Assembly: GCA_017465605.1 (NCBI GenBank)
Contig: JAFTVW010000054.1
Coordinates: 87,079-151,078, forward strand
Direction of reading: 5' to 3'
DNA length: 64,000 nt
Origin: Alistipes sp.
GTDB taxonomy: Bacteria; Bacteroidota; Bacteroidia; Bacteroidales; Rikenellaceae
The notes below the pieces were generated by a model that was not told where the DNA came from, ran no database searches, and saw only the letters and a program-made list of their open reading frames with translations. Shown here one piece after another: positions 7,745 to 15,518 of the stretch (within the stretch, counting starts at the first letter, position 1; each line of letters begins with the position of its first letter). A program made the translations under genes and the position numbers.

Positions 7745-8788
7745 ATGAAAAGAATTTTAACCTTTTTGGTGGTTGCTGCGATGGCTGCGGCTTGTTCTCC
7801 AACGGTGGAGGATAATAAAGTTTACACTGCACCAAAATTTAAAAGTGAGCACAAGGTTGAGTTTACACCCTTGTCAAATCAATTGATGATTGACCACAAT
7901 CCCGATTTGTTTATGATTGGCGACAATAAACTTATCATATGCTCGAAGTGTGCTGATAATAATCATAATTTTCAGATTGTAGATGCTCAAAGCGGAGAAT
8001 ATATCAGTTCGTTTGGAATCAAAGGTCGTGGGCCTTATGAGTTGAGCGATTTTTCGCGTAAGGCTGTCGATGCAAAGCGTGGAGTTATGTATCTTATGTC
8101 GCAGAATAGCGAACTTTTACAGGTCGATTTGGATAAAGCAATTGACGGTAATCATCACCCATACATAGGTGAGAAAACAGGCAAAATCAAAGGTAATCCC
8201 ACGCAGTTTATCTTTGCTCTCAATGGGGAATTATTACAAGTTCATTCGAATAGGCGTATGGCTCTAACATCACTCGATATGCAAGATACGCTCGGTTATT
8301 ACGACGATTATCCTTCGATCGAGTCGCGAGTAGATGCTGAGCGTAAGAAGACCGAGGGATTCTTTATGTATAATGCAATCTATGGAGTAAAACCAGACAA
8401 TAGCAAAATGTATTGCGTTACAAGAACGGGTATGATACTCGAAATATTCGATGTGGCAAAGAGTGGTAAAATTCGCCAACGGGCAATAAAGCGTTTCTAT
8501 GAACCCAAACCGCAAAGTTTGGCATGGGGTACAGACGATTGCATATTTGGGGCGATATACACTTGTGCTACCGACAAATATATCTATGTGCTATATAGCG
8601 ATAGACCGAATAGTGAGCCTGAGCATTTCCGATTGGGAGTGTTTGATTGGTCGGGTAATCCCGTTAAGGCTTATATTTTCGACCCTGTGGTTGCTCGCAT
8701 GGCGATAAGCCTCGACGATAAATATTGCTATGGTTGGGTGCAAAATGCCGACGGTGAGGAGTATTTGGGTTACTTTGATTTGAAGTAA
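7745..8788 (+). CDS. TolB-like (BF3164-type) beta-propeller lipoprotein
   Basis: A 347-residue lipoprotein: signal peptide with lipobox AAAC (Cys17), then repeated beta-propeller-like sections (FQIVDAQSGEYISSFGIKGRGPYEL, LGVFDWSGNPVKAYIF). The GRGP(Y/G)EL sequence after a propeller strand is typical of the 6-bladed beta-propeller group seen in Bacteroides BF3164-type lipoproteins. These are exported envelope proteins of unknown role. Its C-terminal codons are echoed in the fragment just upstream, so a tandem copy existed. The next gene begins 5 bases after its stop and may be co-transcribed. Confidence 0.8.
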   Translation: MKRILTFLVVAAMAAACSPTVEDNKVYTAPKFKSEHKVEFTPLSNQLMIDHNPDLFMIGDNKLIICSKCADNNHNFQIVDAQSGEYISSFGIKGRGPYELSDFSRKAVDAKRGVMYLMSQNSELLQVDLDKAIDGNHHPYIGEKTGKIKGNPTQFIFALNGELLQVHSNRRMALTSLDMQDTLGYYDDYPSIESRVDAERKKTEGFFMYNAIYGVKPDNSKMYCVTRTGMILEIFDVAKSGKIRQRAIKRFYEPKPQSLAWGTDDCIFGAIYTCATDKYIYVLYSDRPNSEPEHFRLGVFDWSGNPVKAYIFDPVVARMAISLDDKYCYGWVQNADGEEYLGYFDLK

Positions 8789-8793
8789 AATAT

Positions 8794-9402
8794 ATGACTA
8801 TGTGTAGGTTAATATTATTTGTTGCAATTTTATCCATTGTCCAGACGCAGATGATTTTTGCTCAACCGAGTGCGAAGCGTGCATCGCAAGGCAAAGCGCA
8901 ACAAGAGGTGGTGAACGATAGGGATTTTAAGCCATTTGAGAATCAGTATTTTTCGGTTAAGATTCCCAAACAGTTGGAATACAATCCTATTATGGCGTAT
9001 AATCCCTCGCCATTTAACGATTTTATAGTGAAGGAGTCGGCTATATTTTCGGCGCAAAATACTGGTGGGAAAAGTGACGATTTGACCATACATATCGAGA
9101 TGGTCGATGGTCGCGACAATAGTTTGATACGAGTCGAAGATGCCCGAGAAAAGGAGAATCAGCAGGTCCTGTCGCACACCTCATTGTCGGTTGGTGAAAG
9201 GCAACTTTCACAGCGTAGATTAAAGCGATTCTTGTCGGCCCAGAATCGCTATATTTATACTTTGGAATATAGTTTCTATCAGGGACACACATTGTGCGTG
9301 ATATCGGTTAATTCGTTTCGACGCAAGAGTCTCGATTTATACGATGCTAAATTGCGATATGTGGCTTGTTCGTTCTCGCTTAAACGCCATATTCGGCAGT
9401 AG
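8794..9402 (+). CDS. Secreted or periplasmic protein of unknown function
   Basis: A 202-residue protein I do not recognise. The first ~24 residues form a signal peptide with a likely cleavage around IFAQ-P. The mature part is basic and carries a stretch resembling lipid- or stress-related periplasmic proteins (FENQYFSVKIPKQLEYNP, then TLEYSFYQGHTLCVISVNSF), with alternating beta-type patterns. Two in-frame ATGs (8794 and 8800) are possible starts. It follows the TolB-like lipoprotein gene by 5 bases and ends just before a bidirectional terminator, so it probably shares that gene's transcript. Confidence 0.65.
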   Translation: MTMCRLILFVAILSIVQTQMIFAQPSAKRASQGKAQQEVVNDRDFKPFENQYFSVKIPKQLEYNPIMAYNPSPFNDFIVKESAIFSAQNTGGKSDDLTIHIEMVDGRDNSLIRVEDAREKENQQVLSHTSLSVGERQLSQRRLKRFLSAQNRYIYTLEYSFYQGHTLCVISVNSFRRKSLDLYDAKLRYVACSFSLKRHIRQ

Positions 9403-9426
9403 TGGTTAAGTTTATTTATAAAAAGA

Positions 9427-9470
9427 GAAACCGATGTGGTAGTTGAAGATTTGGCTACTACATCGGTTTC
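9427..9470. terminator. Bidirectional terminator between convergent genes
   Basis: A 16-bp stem with one G-T pair (9427-9442 with 9455-9470) and a 12-base loop. T-rich tracts follow it on both strands, so it serves the secreted-protein gene and the oppositely oriented MATE gene. Confidence 0.85.
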
Positions 9471-9473
9471 GTT

Positions 9474-10790
9474 TTATCTCGCCTGCTCGTAAATCTTGTG
9501 TAGGCGGCTCGACATCAGGTATTGCAATGCTCCGCGCAGGAACATATACGACGAGAAGGCCAGCCATAGAGCGTTGTTGCCAATCAACGGCTCGAACCCG
9601 TAGAATAGGGCAAAATAGGCAACCGTTGAGTAGAACATCGAGTCGCGCATAATGCGTGAACGGGTTGCTCCAACCATAATTCCGTCCATTACAAATGGCA
9701 TAGCGGCAGCCAACGGAATGGCTATAATCCAACCTATGTAGCGACCAGCATAGTCGAGCAGAAGCTCCGCATCGGCACCATCGCTGATAAACAGCGATAG
9801 CAACTCTCGCCACCAGCCGATATATACTCCGATATAGATTATGGCCACAACCAAGCACCAAATCATACACTTCTTCACCGCATCACGAAGCGATGGTTCG
9901 TCTTTCGCACCTATAAAACGACCCGTCAGAGCCTCGGCAGCAAATGCAAAACCGTCGTTCATATATGAGAATAGGGTGAAGAGTTGCAATAGAATGGTAT
10001 TCACCGCCAAAATCGTATCGTCGCCCATACGAGCCGATGCAGCTGTGAAGAATGTGTAGGTAGCAACGATGCAGAGGGTGCGAATGATGATGTCGCGGTT
10101 GATAAGGAAAAACTCCTTCATTGCTTTCATATCGACCACTTCGGCCCAACTGATTGCGACAAATCCTCGGCGAAAGTACCACCAAGTAATAGCGGCCGTA
10201 ATCATCACTCCTGTCCATTGAGCCACAACCGAGGCGTAGGCGATGCCCACAATACCCATATCGAATCCAAAGGCAAACCAAAAACTACACGCAACGTGAA
10301 TTACGTTGACAGTGATGGCCACAACCATCGGAATTATAGCATTCTGCATACCCGTAAGCCAACCATTTAGGCCAAAGAGTAACACACCTGCCGGAACAGC
10401 CCACACGCGCGCGAAGAAGTAGTCGGCAACCATCTCGCTGCCGTTCATCATCTTCAATGCGCCCAATCCGATGGGGCGTTGTAGCAATAATACGCCAAAT
10501 CCAACCACTACCGATACGAGCAGTGCGCGTGCCAGCATCAGTGTTGTGGTACGATTATCGCCAGCTCCGTATGCTTGTGCTGTAAGGCCGCTTGTGCCCA
10601 TACGGATAAAGCTGCAATTCCAATATATAAAGTTGAATATCGACACGCCAATCGCCAGCGCACCTATTGTCGCTACCGAGTTACCCAAATGGCCCGCAAT
10701 CATTGTTCCTGCAATTCCCATAATCGGGACTGTGATGTTGGAGATGATATTGGGTAGGGCTATTCGCAATATTTCACGATTCATTCCCAT
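9474..10790 (-). CDS. MATE-family multidrug/metabolite efflux transporter
   Basis: A 438-residue integral inner-membrane protein with about twelve hydrophobic helices in two similar halves, as in MATE exporters, which use Na+ or H+ gradients to expel cationic compounds. Supporting stretches are ALPNIISNITVPIMGIAGT near the N-terminus and QAYGAGD near residue 78, both characteristic of the DinF-like MATE group. The start is the ATG at 10790 (MGMNREIL); the frame stays open upstream but that region lacks membrane character and overlaps the promoter. The substrate cannot be told from sequence. It stands alone, divergent from the pseudouridine synthase gene. Confidence 0.92.
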   Translation of the reverse strand: MGMNREILRIALPNIISNITVPIMGIAGTMIAGHLGNSVATIGALAIGVSIFNFIYWNCSFIRMGTSGLTAQAYGAGDNRTTTLMLARALLVSVVVGFGVLLLQRPIGLGALKMMNGSEMVADYFFARVWAVPAGVLLFGLNGWLTGMQNAIIPMVVAITVNVIHVACSFWFAFGFDMGIVGIAYASVVAQWTGVMITAAITWWYFRRGFVAISWAEVVDMKAMKEFFLINRDIIIRTLCIVATYTFFTAASARMGDDTILAVNTILLQLFTLFSYMNDGFAFAAEALTGRFIGAKDEPSLRDAVKKCMIWCLVVAIIYIGVYIGWWRELLSLFISDGADAELLLDYAGRYIGWIIAIPLAAAMPFVMDGIMVGATRSRIMRDSMFYSTVAYFALFYGFEPLIGNNALWLAFSSYMFLRGALQYLMSSRLHKIYEQAR

Positions 10791-10823
10791 AATATTACAC
10801 TTTTTTATGGTTTTTGCTTGTGA

Positions 10824-10831
10824 CAAAGATA
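10824..10831 (-). promoter_or_regulatory. -7 box for the MATE gene
   Basis: TATCTTTG on the minus strand, a perfect TAnnTTTG box about 34 bases before the ATG at 10790. I found no convincing -33 TTTG at the usual distance. Confidence 0.6.
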
Positions 10832-10923
10832 CGAAATATATGCTAATGTTTGTCACGGAGAGTTTTTTCGTGGCGTTATGGCCTGCAAGTTGCGATAAAA
10901 TAGCCTTGATTTTGATGTATCGG

Positions 10924-10955
10924 TTGCTATATATCGGAAAAATAATGTACCTTTG
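10924..10955 (+). promoter_or_regulatory. Promoter of the rluB-like gene
   Basis: TTGC at 10924-10927 and TACCTTTG at 10948-10955, separated by 20 bases. The leader before the ATG at 10977 would be about 15 bases. Confidence 0.7.
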
Positions 10956-10976
10956 CGCGTTCAAACTTAACAAATT

Positions 10977-12248
10977 ATGAAAAATACAAAGCAAGACTCA
11001 ACATTTGCAGTGTCGCGTTTCGGCCGCGATAAGCGTGAGCGTAGTGGCTCGGCTTTTTCGGAGCGTGTTGAGCGTAGTCCCCGCCCTCGCCGTGAGGCCG
11101 ACAACGAGGGGCAAAGATTTGGCACGACTCGCCGCGATTCATCGGCACGTCGAGCATCGTACAATCCTAATTTCTCGGCTGATAATCGTCTGCGTGAGGA
11201 TTACCGCCGCAATGATTCCAACTCTTATGTAGAGGAGCGTGGTCAGCGTGAGGAGCGTGCGCATCGTGGCGCAGGTCGCAATCAGGCTGGTGCTGGTTTT
11301 GGCCGCTCGAATCGCTCGGAGGGTGGTTTCAAGAAGGCAGGTCAGCGTTCTTCATTCGGAACATCATCTGGCTCTACATATGGCTCGGAGCAGCGTTCTG
11401 AGGCTCGTGGCTTTAAGTCGCAGGGTCGCGATGGCTATCAATCGAAGGGTGGATTCAAGGGTGGTAAAAAACCTTTCCGCTCTGCCGATAATCGTCAGAA
11501 GGATTATCCTAAGTACAATCCTGCAAAGCAGACTGGCGCAATGCGTTTGAATCGTTTCTTGGCTCAGTCGGGTCTTTGCTCACGTCGTGAGGCTGATGAT
11601 TTCATTACAGCTGGATTGGTAACCGTAAATGGTGTAATTGTAACAGAACTCGGAACTAAGATTATGCCTTCCGATGAGGTGAAGTTCAACGACGAGAAGG
11701 TACAAGGCGAGAAGAAAGTATATTTGGTACTTAACAAGCCAAAGGGTTACGTCACTTCACTCGAAGACCCTCACGCCGATAAGACCGTAATGGAGCTTGT
11801 GAAGGGTGCTTGCACCGAGAGAATCTATCCCGTTGGCCGTCTGGATAAGAATAGTTTGGGCTTGTTGCTCTTTACCAACGATGGCGATATTACCCGTCAA
11901 CTTACTCACCCCTCACACGAGAAGAAGAAGATTTATCAGGTGACTCTCGATAAACCACTCACTCGCTCGGATATGGAGCAGATTACCGAGGGTATCACTT
12001 TGGAAGATGGTGAGATTTATGCCGACGAGGTTGCATACGTTAGCGATACAAAGAAGGAGGTAGGTATCGAGATTCACTCGGGCCGTAACCGTATCGTGCG
12101 TCGTATCTTCGAGCATTTGGGATATAGTGTGCAGAAGCTCGACCGCGTATATTATGCAGGTATTACCAAGAAGAATCTGAAACGAGGCCAGTGGCGTTTC
12201 CTTACTCGTGAGGAGGTTGACCGCTTGAAGAGTGGTCGTTACGAGTAA
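10977..12248 (+). CDS. rluB: RluB-type 23S rRNA pseudouridine synthase with Arg/Gly-rich N-terminus
   Basis: The C-terminal ~235 residues are a standard RsuA/RluB-family enzyme: an S4 RNA-binding domain (about 188-245, MRLNRFLAQSGLCSRREADD) and a pseudouridine synthase domain with the catalytic Asp in GRLDKNSLGLLLFTNDG and the C-terminal GRNRIVRRIFEHLGY. These enzymes convert a uridine in 23S rRNA to pseudouridine. The first ~185 residues are low-complexity and strongly basic, rich in Arg, Gly, Ser and Asn, without a recognised fold; such tails are common in Bacteroidota homologues and probably bind RNA nonspecifically. Symbol assigned by subfamily resemblance; RluE/F-type specificity cannot be excluded. 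Confidence 0.88.
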   Translation: MKNTKQDSTFAVSRFGRDKRERSGSAFSERVERSPRPRREADNEGQRFGTTRRDSSARRASYNPNFSADNRLREDYRRNDSNSYVEERGQREERAHRGAGRNQAGAGFGRSNRSEGGFKKAGQRSSFGTSSGSTYGSEQRSEARGFKSQGRDGYQSKGGFKGGKKPFRSADNRQKDYPKYNPAKQTGAMRLNRFLAQSGLCSRREADDFITAGLVTVNGVIVTELGTKIMPSDEVKFNDEKVQGEKKVYLVLNKPKGYVTSLEDPHADKTVMELVKGACTERIYPVGRLDKNSLGLLLFTNDGDITRQLTHPSHEKKKIYQVTLDKPLTRSDMEQITEGITLEDGEIYADEVAYVSDTKKEVGIEIHSGRNRIVRRIFEHLGYSVQKLDRVYYAGITKKNLKRGQWRFLTREEVDRLKSGRYE

Positions 12249-12271
12249 AAAGCATTTTCGTGGGTGATTTC

Positions 12272-12339
12272 GGCGTTATGCTTGCTTGAACAATCCTTAC
12301 ATACGCCCAGTATGCGTAGAAGTAGCAGGAAATTACTGC
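12272..12339 (+). repeat. Intergenic stem-loop element, copy A
   Basis: Shares a core AATCCTnAnnTACGCC(C/A)AGTA with an element at 54690-54756. Here the stem is CATAC (12300-12304) with GTATG (12310-12314) around loop GCCCA; a second hairpin follows (GCAG 12325-12328 with CTGC 12336-12339). It lies 24 bases after the stop of the plus-strand gene, in a convergent intergenic region. Confidence 0.6.
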
Positions 12340-12347
12340 ATAGATAA

Positions 12348-12381
12348 TATAGCCTGTCAACAATTAAGTTGGCAGGCTATA
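12348..12381. terminator. Hairpin in convergent spacer, probable terminator
   Basis: A 14-bp stem with one G-T pair (12348-12361 with 12368-12381) and a 6-base loop. The T-tract is weak, so termination strength is uncertain. Confidence 0.6.
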
Positions 12382-12393
12382 TGTTTGTCTGAA

Positions 12394-12430
12394 AAATATT
12401 CTGCCTAACTCGATGTTGGACAGAATATTT
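12394..12430. terminator. Second hairpin in convergent spacer
   Basis: A perfect 10-bp stem AAATATTCTG (12394-12403) with CAGAATATTT (12421-12430) and a 17-base loop. It ends in T on the plus strand and in A/T on the minus strand, so it may serve both converging genes. Confidence 0.55.
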
Positions 12431-12437
12431 AGTCAAC

Positions 12438-12472
12438 TTTGAATTTTGAATATTGAAATTTGAATTTTGAAT
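12438..12472. repeat. 14-bp direct repeat at 21-bp period
   Basis: TTTGAATTTTGAAT occurs at 12438-12451 and 12459-12472, just past the stop codon of the minus-strand protease gene. Confidence 0.6.
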
Positions 12473-12479
12473 TCTTTCT

Positions 12480-13727
12480 CTAATGCGTTGCTTTATACCA
12501 AGCGGTATTGGTGTAATTATCTCTATACAAAATAGATGGGGCAGAGGTAGTTAGACCCGAGAACGTGCGAATCGGATACTCACCAGCAGTGCCGAGATTC
12601 GACCAAAATACCGATAGCGTGTATTTGGTCGGTATGGTGCGATTCATCTGCTCGCGGAATGCTTTTAAGGCTTGCGCATCGTCGCACATCTGCTCGATAT
12701 AGTCACCCAAATCGAAAAATATGTGGTCTTCGTGTCCCTCAAAGCTCTGCAAATCATCTATGTTATAACTCTTCTGTGTGCTATTATTTACGGCCTTTAC
12801 AGCTGCTGCAAGTGCATCGAGTTGTTTGCAATCAACCAATGCCACCGAGCCTGAACGATACGATTTATGGTTGTCGTAATATTTGTTGAATGCCTCGCAC
12901 ACACCCGCGAGGTCGTGTGAGCGGCCACCATCTTTCATTAGCAATGGGACAACATCTTCGTATGGGAATCCTGCCGCCATAATCTCGCAAGGCGACGCAA
13001 TAATGTATCGTGCGTTTTTACGCAAATCATACAATGCCTCCACATTGGCCATAAGGCAGGCATCAAACAATATGTAGTCGAAATAGATGTTTGTCGCGGC
13101 AAGTCCCTTTGCTAATTCAGGAATGTCGAATGCATTTGCTGCGGTATCAGAATATTTCTCGCCAAAGAAACGTGTCTCCACTCCTGAGTCTTGCTTTTTC
13201 CATAACTCTTCGTGAGAGATATACTCTTTGGGGTGCTTTTTGCTGCTTGCTGCTATGCTGCCCGATTGTGCAACGCCATTGATTGGTACCCAACCAGTTG
13301 CGTGGCCCGCTAATACGATTCCATAGCTATCGGCAGGAGCTAAGCCAACGATATTTTTGATATTCTCTGTCAGTTGTTCTGCGGTCATAACTGAGGGCAA
13401 CTCGTAGGTGGCCAACACCTTTCTTTCGCACAGTCCATTGTCTTCGACAAGCTCTATTACGTCGGCACTTTTACGATTGTTCGATTGAAAGAAACAGATT
13501 ATACGGCTATTCTCTTTCACCCCCTTGCGTACTGCATCTTCTGCGGCCGAAATATTGTTAAGGAAGTGCAGACTCAGACTTGTGCCTGTGAAATAATATA
13601 TAAGTGTGTGGGGTGTTTTGGGATTCTTCTCGATAGGCTCCGAGTTCTCGTCTTTTTTACACGAGGTCACAACGAGCATCACAAGAAGCATCGCCATAGT
13701 TAAAATATTTTTCAACACTAACTTCAT
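12480..13727 (-). CDS. Clostripain-family (C11) cysteine protease, lipoprotein
   Basis: A 415-residue lipoprotein (signal peptide, lipobox VTSC, Cys23) with the peptidase C11 fold. The probable catalytic pair is His142 (in VLAGHATGW) and Cys224 (in ILFDACLMANVEALYDL); ASPCEIMAAGFPY further on is another family landmark. Clostripain-type proteases cleave after Arg or Lys, and Bacteroidales make several of them as surface or periplasmic enzymes. It lies 46 bases after the DUF4919 gene on the same strand, at the 3' end of the ligA-dapA cluster, and may be read from the same transcript. The native substrate is unknown. Confidence 0.9.
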   Translation of the reverse strand: MKLVLKNILTMAMLLVMLVVTSCKKDENSEPIEKNPKTPHTLIYYFTGTSLSLHFLNNISAAEDAVRKGVKENSRIICFFQSNNRKSADVIELVEDNGLCERKVLATYELPSVMTAEQLTENIKNIVGLAPADSYGIVLAGHATGWVPINGVAQSGSIAASSKKHPKEYISHEELWKKQDSGVETRFFGEKYSDTAANAFDIPELAKGLAATNIYFDYILFDACLMANVEALYDLRKNARYIIASPCEIMAAGFPYEDVVPLLMKDGGRSHDLAGVCEAFNKYYDNHKSYRSGSVALVDCKQLDALAAAVKAVNNSTQKSYNIDDLQSFEGHEDHIFFDLGDYIEQMCDDAQALKAFREQMNRTIPTKYTLSVFWSNLGTAGEYPIRTFSGLTTSAPSILYRDNYTNTAWYKATH

Positions 13728-13773
13728 CTTATTTTCTGTTTGGATTTGTTGTTGGCTGTATATCTGTAAAAAT

Positions 13774-14514
13774 CTACTTATACTCCTTTACTCCGAGGTT
13801 GTTGAACTGCCAAGTGCGCTCGCGCTTGAATGTTGCTCCTTCGGGCTTGTTGCGATATATGCGACTGTAATCGAAGTAATATCCTTTGATGCGTTTCCCG
13901 TCGGGTACTTCGTGAGGTGAAACCAATGGTACAACCTCCACCGTACGGCTCACAATCTGCGGGCGACGTGTTTCAAGGCCCATCGAAGTTACAACATCTA
14001 TGGCGTGCGAGAACATAATTATATGCATCGGGTACTTTTCGCTACGTCCGTCGCCCGAAGTTTTGATGGTCTCCATAATGCCCTGCATATGGTAGAAATA
14101 CGCCTTCTCCTTCTCTTTGTCACCCATCGCTCCGTAAGCGAAAACCAATAGGTTGAGCATCGTCGGGTTGAATGGGTCTTGCTCTAAGGCCCGATTGCAA
14201 TAGATGATAATCTGCTCAATCTGCTGTCGGTCGGGGTCATCGGTGTTGAGGCCCGGAATACGTGCATACAACTCGTCAGCCGAAGGGTTCGATGCTGTGG
14301 GCTTGTAACGGTCCTGATACGCAAAACCATAGTAGAGATAGTGATACTCCTCGTCGCTGAGTTTTTCGAGGTTGTTGTATCGCATCATCAGATTGGTGTA
14401 GTAGAACTGCGATTGAGGGTCTAATATTTTACGTTTGATATCCTCCTCATCGGGAATCTTTGCCGAGCCGATGAGTGGCAGAATCAACATAAAAGCCAAA
14501 AGTAGTCGTTTCAT
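13774..14514 (-). CDS. DUF4919 family exported protein
   Basis: A 246-residue protein with a short signal peptide (about 18 residues, ending near IGSAK), matching the character of DUF4919 proteins found in Bacteroidales. The middle (EQIIIYCNRALEQDPFNPTMLNLLVFAYGAMGD) has a tetratricopeptide-like helical pattern; the C-terminus (KGYYFDYSRIYRNKPEGATFKRERTW) is the most family-like part. Function is unknown. It lies between dapA (37-base gap) and the clostripain-type protease gene (46-base gap) on one strand, suggesting co-transcription rather than shared function. Confidence 0.8.
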   Translation of the reverse strand: MKRLLLAFMLILPLIGSAKIPDEEDIKRKILDPQSQFYYTNLMMRYNNLEKLSDEEYHYLYYGFAYQDRYKPTASNPSADELYARIPGLNTDDPDRQQIEQIIIYCNRALEQDPFNPTMLNLLVFAYGAMGDKEKEKAYFYHMQGIMETIKTSGDGRSEKYPMHIIMFSHAIDVVTSMGLETRRPQIVSRTVEVVPLVSPHEVPDGKRIKGYYFDYSRIYRNKPEGATFKRERTWQFNNLGVKEYK

Positions 14515-14551
14515 AAATCAATATTGTTACGTTTTATTGTAAAACGCAGAT

Positions 14552-15442
14552 TTAGCACAATTCGTATTCTCGAATCAATCTTTCCATCTTTTTCATCAAC
14601 AGGTCGGTGGCTGGGACAAGTGGCAGACGCAATACGTTTTCTATCTGACCCGTAATTGCAAGTGCAGCCTTTACTCCTGTGGGGTTACCCTGCTCGAAGA
14701 GTGCGCACACTGCCTCGTGCAGAGGCTCGTATGCCTCGGCTGCACGGTCAAACAATCCCTGACTTGCGAGATATACAACGTGCGAGAATCGCTTGGGGAA
14801 GGCATTTACCGCAACCGAGATTACTCCATCACCACCTTTTCGCATTACATCGACCGTCATTCCATCGTCACCCGAGAGTACCAAGAAATCTTTTGGGCGA
14901 TTCTTGATAATTTGGTCAATCTGGTCAATTTTGCCCGATGCCTCTTTAACGGCAATGATATTGGGGTGGTCGGCTGCAAGTCGGCAAGTGGTCTCGGCAG
15001 TCATATTTACTCCTGTACGACCCGGAACATTGTAGAGAATTACGGGTACGGGCGATGAGTCGGCAACGGTCATAAAGTGATGATACAATCCCTCTTGCGA
15101 AGGCTTGTTGTAGTAGGGGGTAACGCTGAGGATTGCCTCTACACCCTCCAAATCCATTTGGCTGATTTGTTGCGTGAGCTTGCGCGTATCGTTACCTCCT
15201 GCACCAGCAACTATTGGGCAGCGACCCGCAACGTGCTCTTTTGTAAGACGCAATACCTCGTTCTTCTCTTCGGGTGAGAGGGTGGGGGTCTCGGCTGTCG
15301 TGCCAAGACTTACTATATAATCAGTACCTCCATCAATCACATAATCGAGCATCGAGCGAAGTGAATCCCAGTCGCACGAAAAATCGCTCTTAAATGGAGT
15401 AATCATTGCGGCACCTACACCGCTGAGTTTGTGTCGTTTCAT
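14552..15442 (-). CDS. dapA: 4-hydroxy-tetrahydrodipicolinate synthase
   Basis: The first committed enzyme of the lysine/meso-diaminopimelate branch: condenses pyruvate with aspartate semialdehyde, supplying lysine and peptidoglycan precursors in the cytoplasm. A (beta/alpha)8 barrel is indicated by GAAMITPF near the start, the SLGTTAETPTLS loop, Tyr137 in ILYNVPGRTG and the Schiff-base Lys166 in IIAVKEASGK. Length (296 aa) matches the family when the ATG at 15442 (MKRHKLSG) is used; an ATG at 15460 would add six residues and is also possible, having an A-rich upstream stretch. It follows ligA by about 75 bases on the same strand. Confidence 0.93.
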   Translation of the reverse strand: MKRHKLSGVGAAMITPFKSDFSCDWDSLRSMLDYVIDGGTDYIVSLGTTAETPTLSPEEKNEVLRLTKEHVAGRCPIVAGAGGNDTRKLTQQISQMDLEGVEAILSVTPYYNKPSQEGLYHHFMTVADSSPVPVILYNVPGRTGVNMTAETTCRLAADHPNIIAVKEASGKIDQIDQIIKNRPKDFLVLSGDDGMTVDVMRKGGDGVISVAVNAFPKRFSHVVYLASQGLFDRAAEAYEPLHEAVCALFEQGNPTGVKAALAITGQIENVLRLPLVPATDLLMKKMERLIREYELC

Positions 15443-15518
15443 AATCGAAAGTATCTTCATTTATTTCATTAACCTAATTCCTATCTAATATCTAAACCAA
15501 CGGCCTAAAATATAGAGC

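Noticed and set aside
8794-9402. Lipoprotein assignment for the secreted protein
   Set aside because: There is no Cys after the signal peptide hydrophobic core, so a cleaved signal peptide is more likely.
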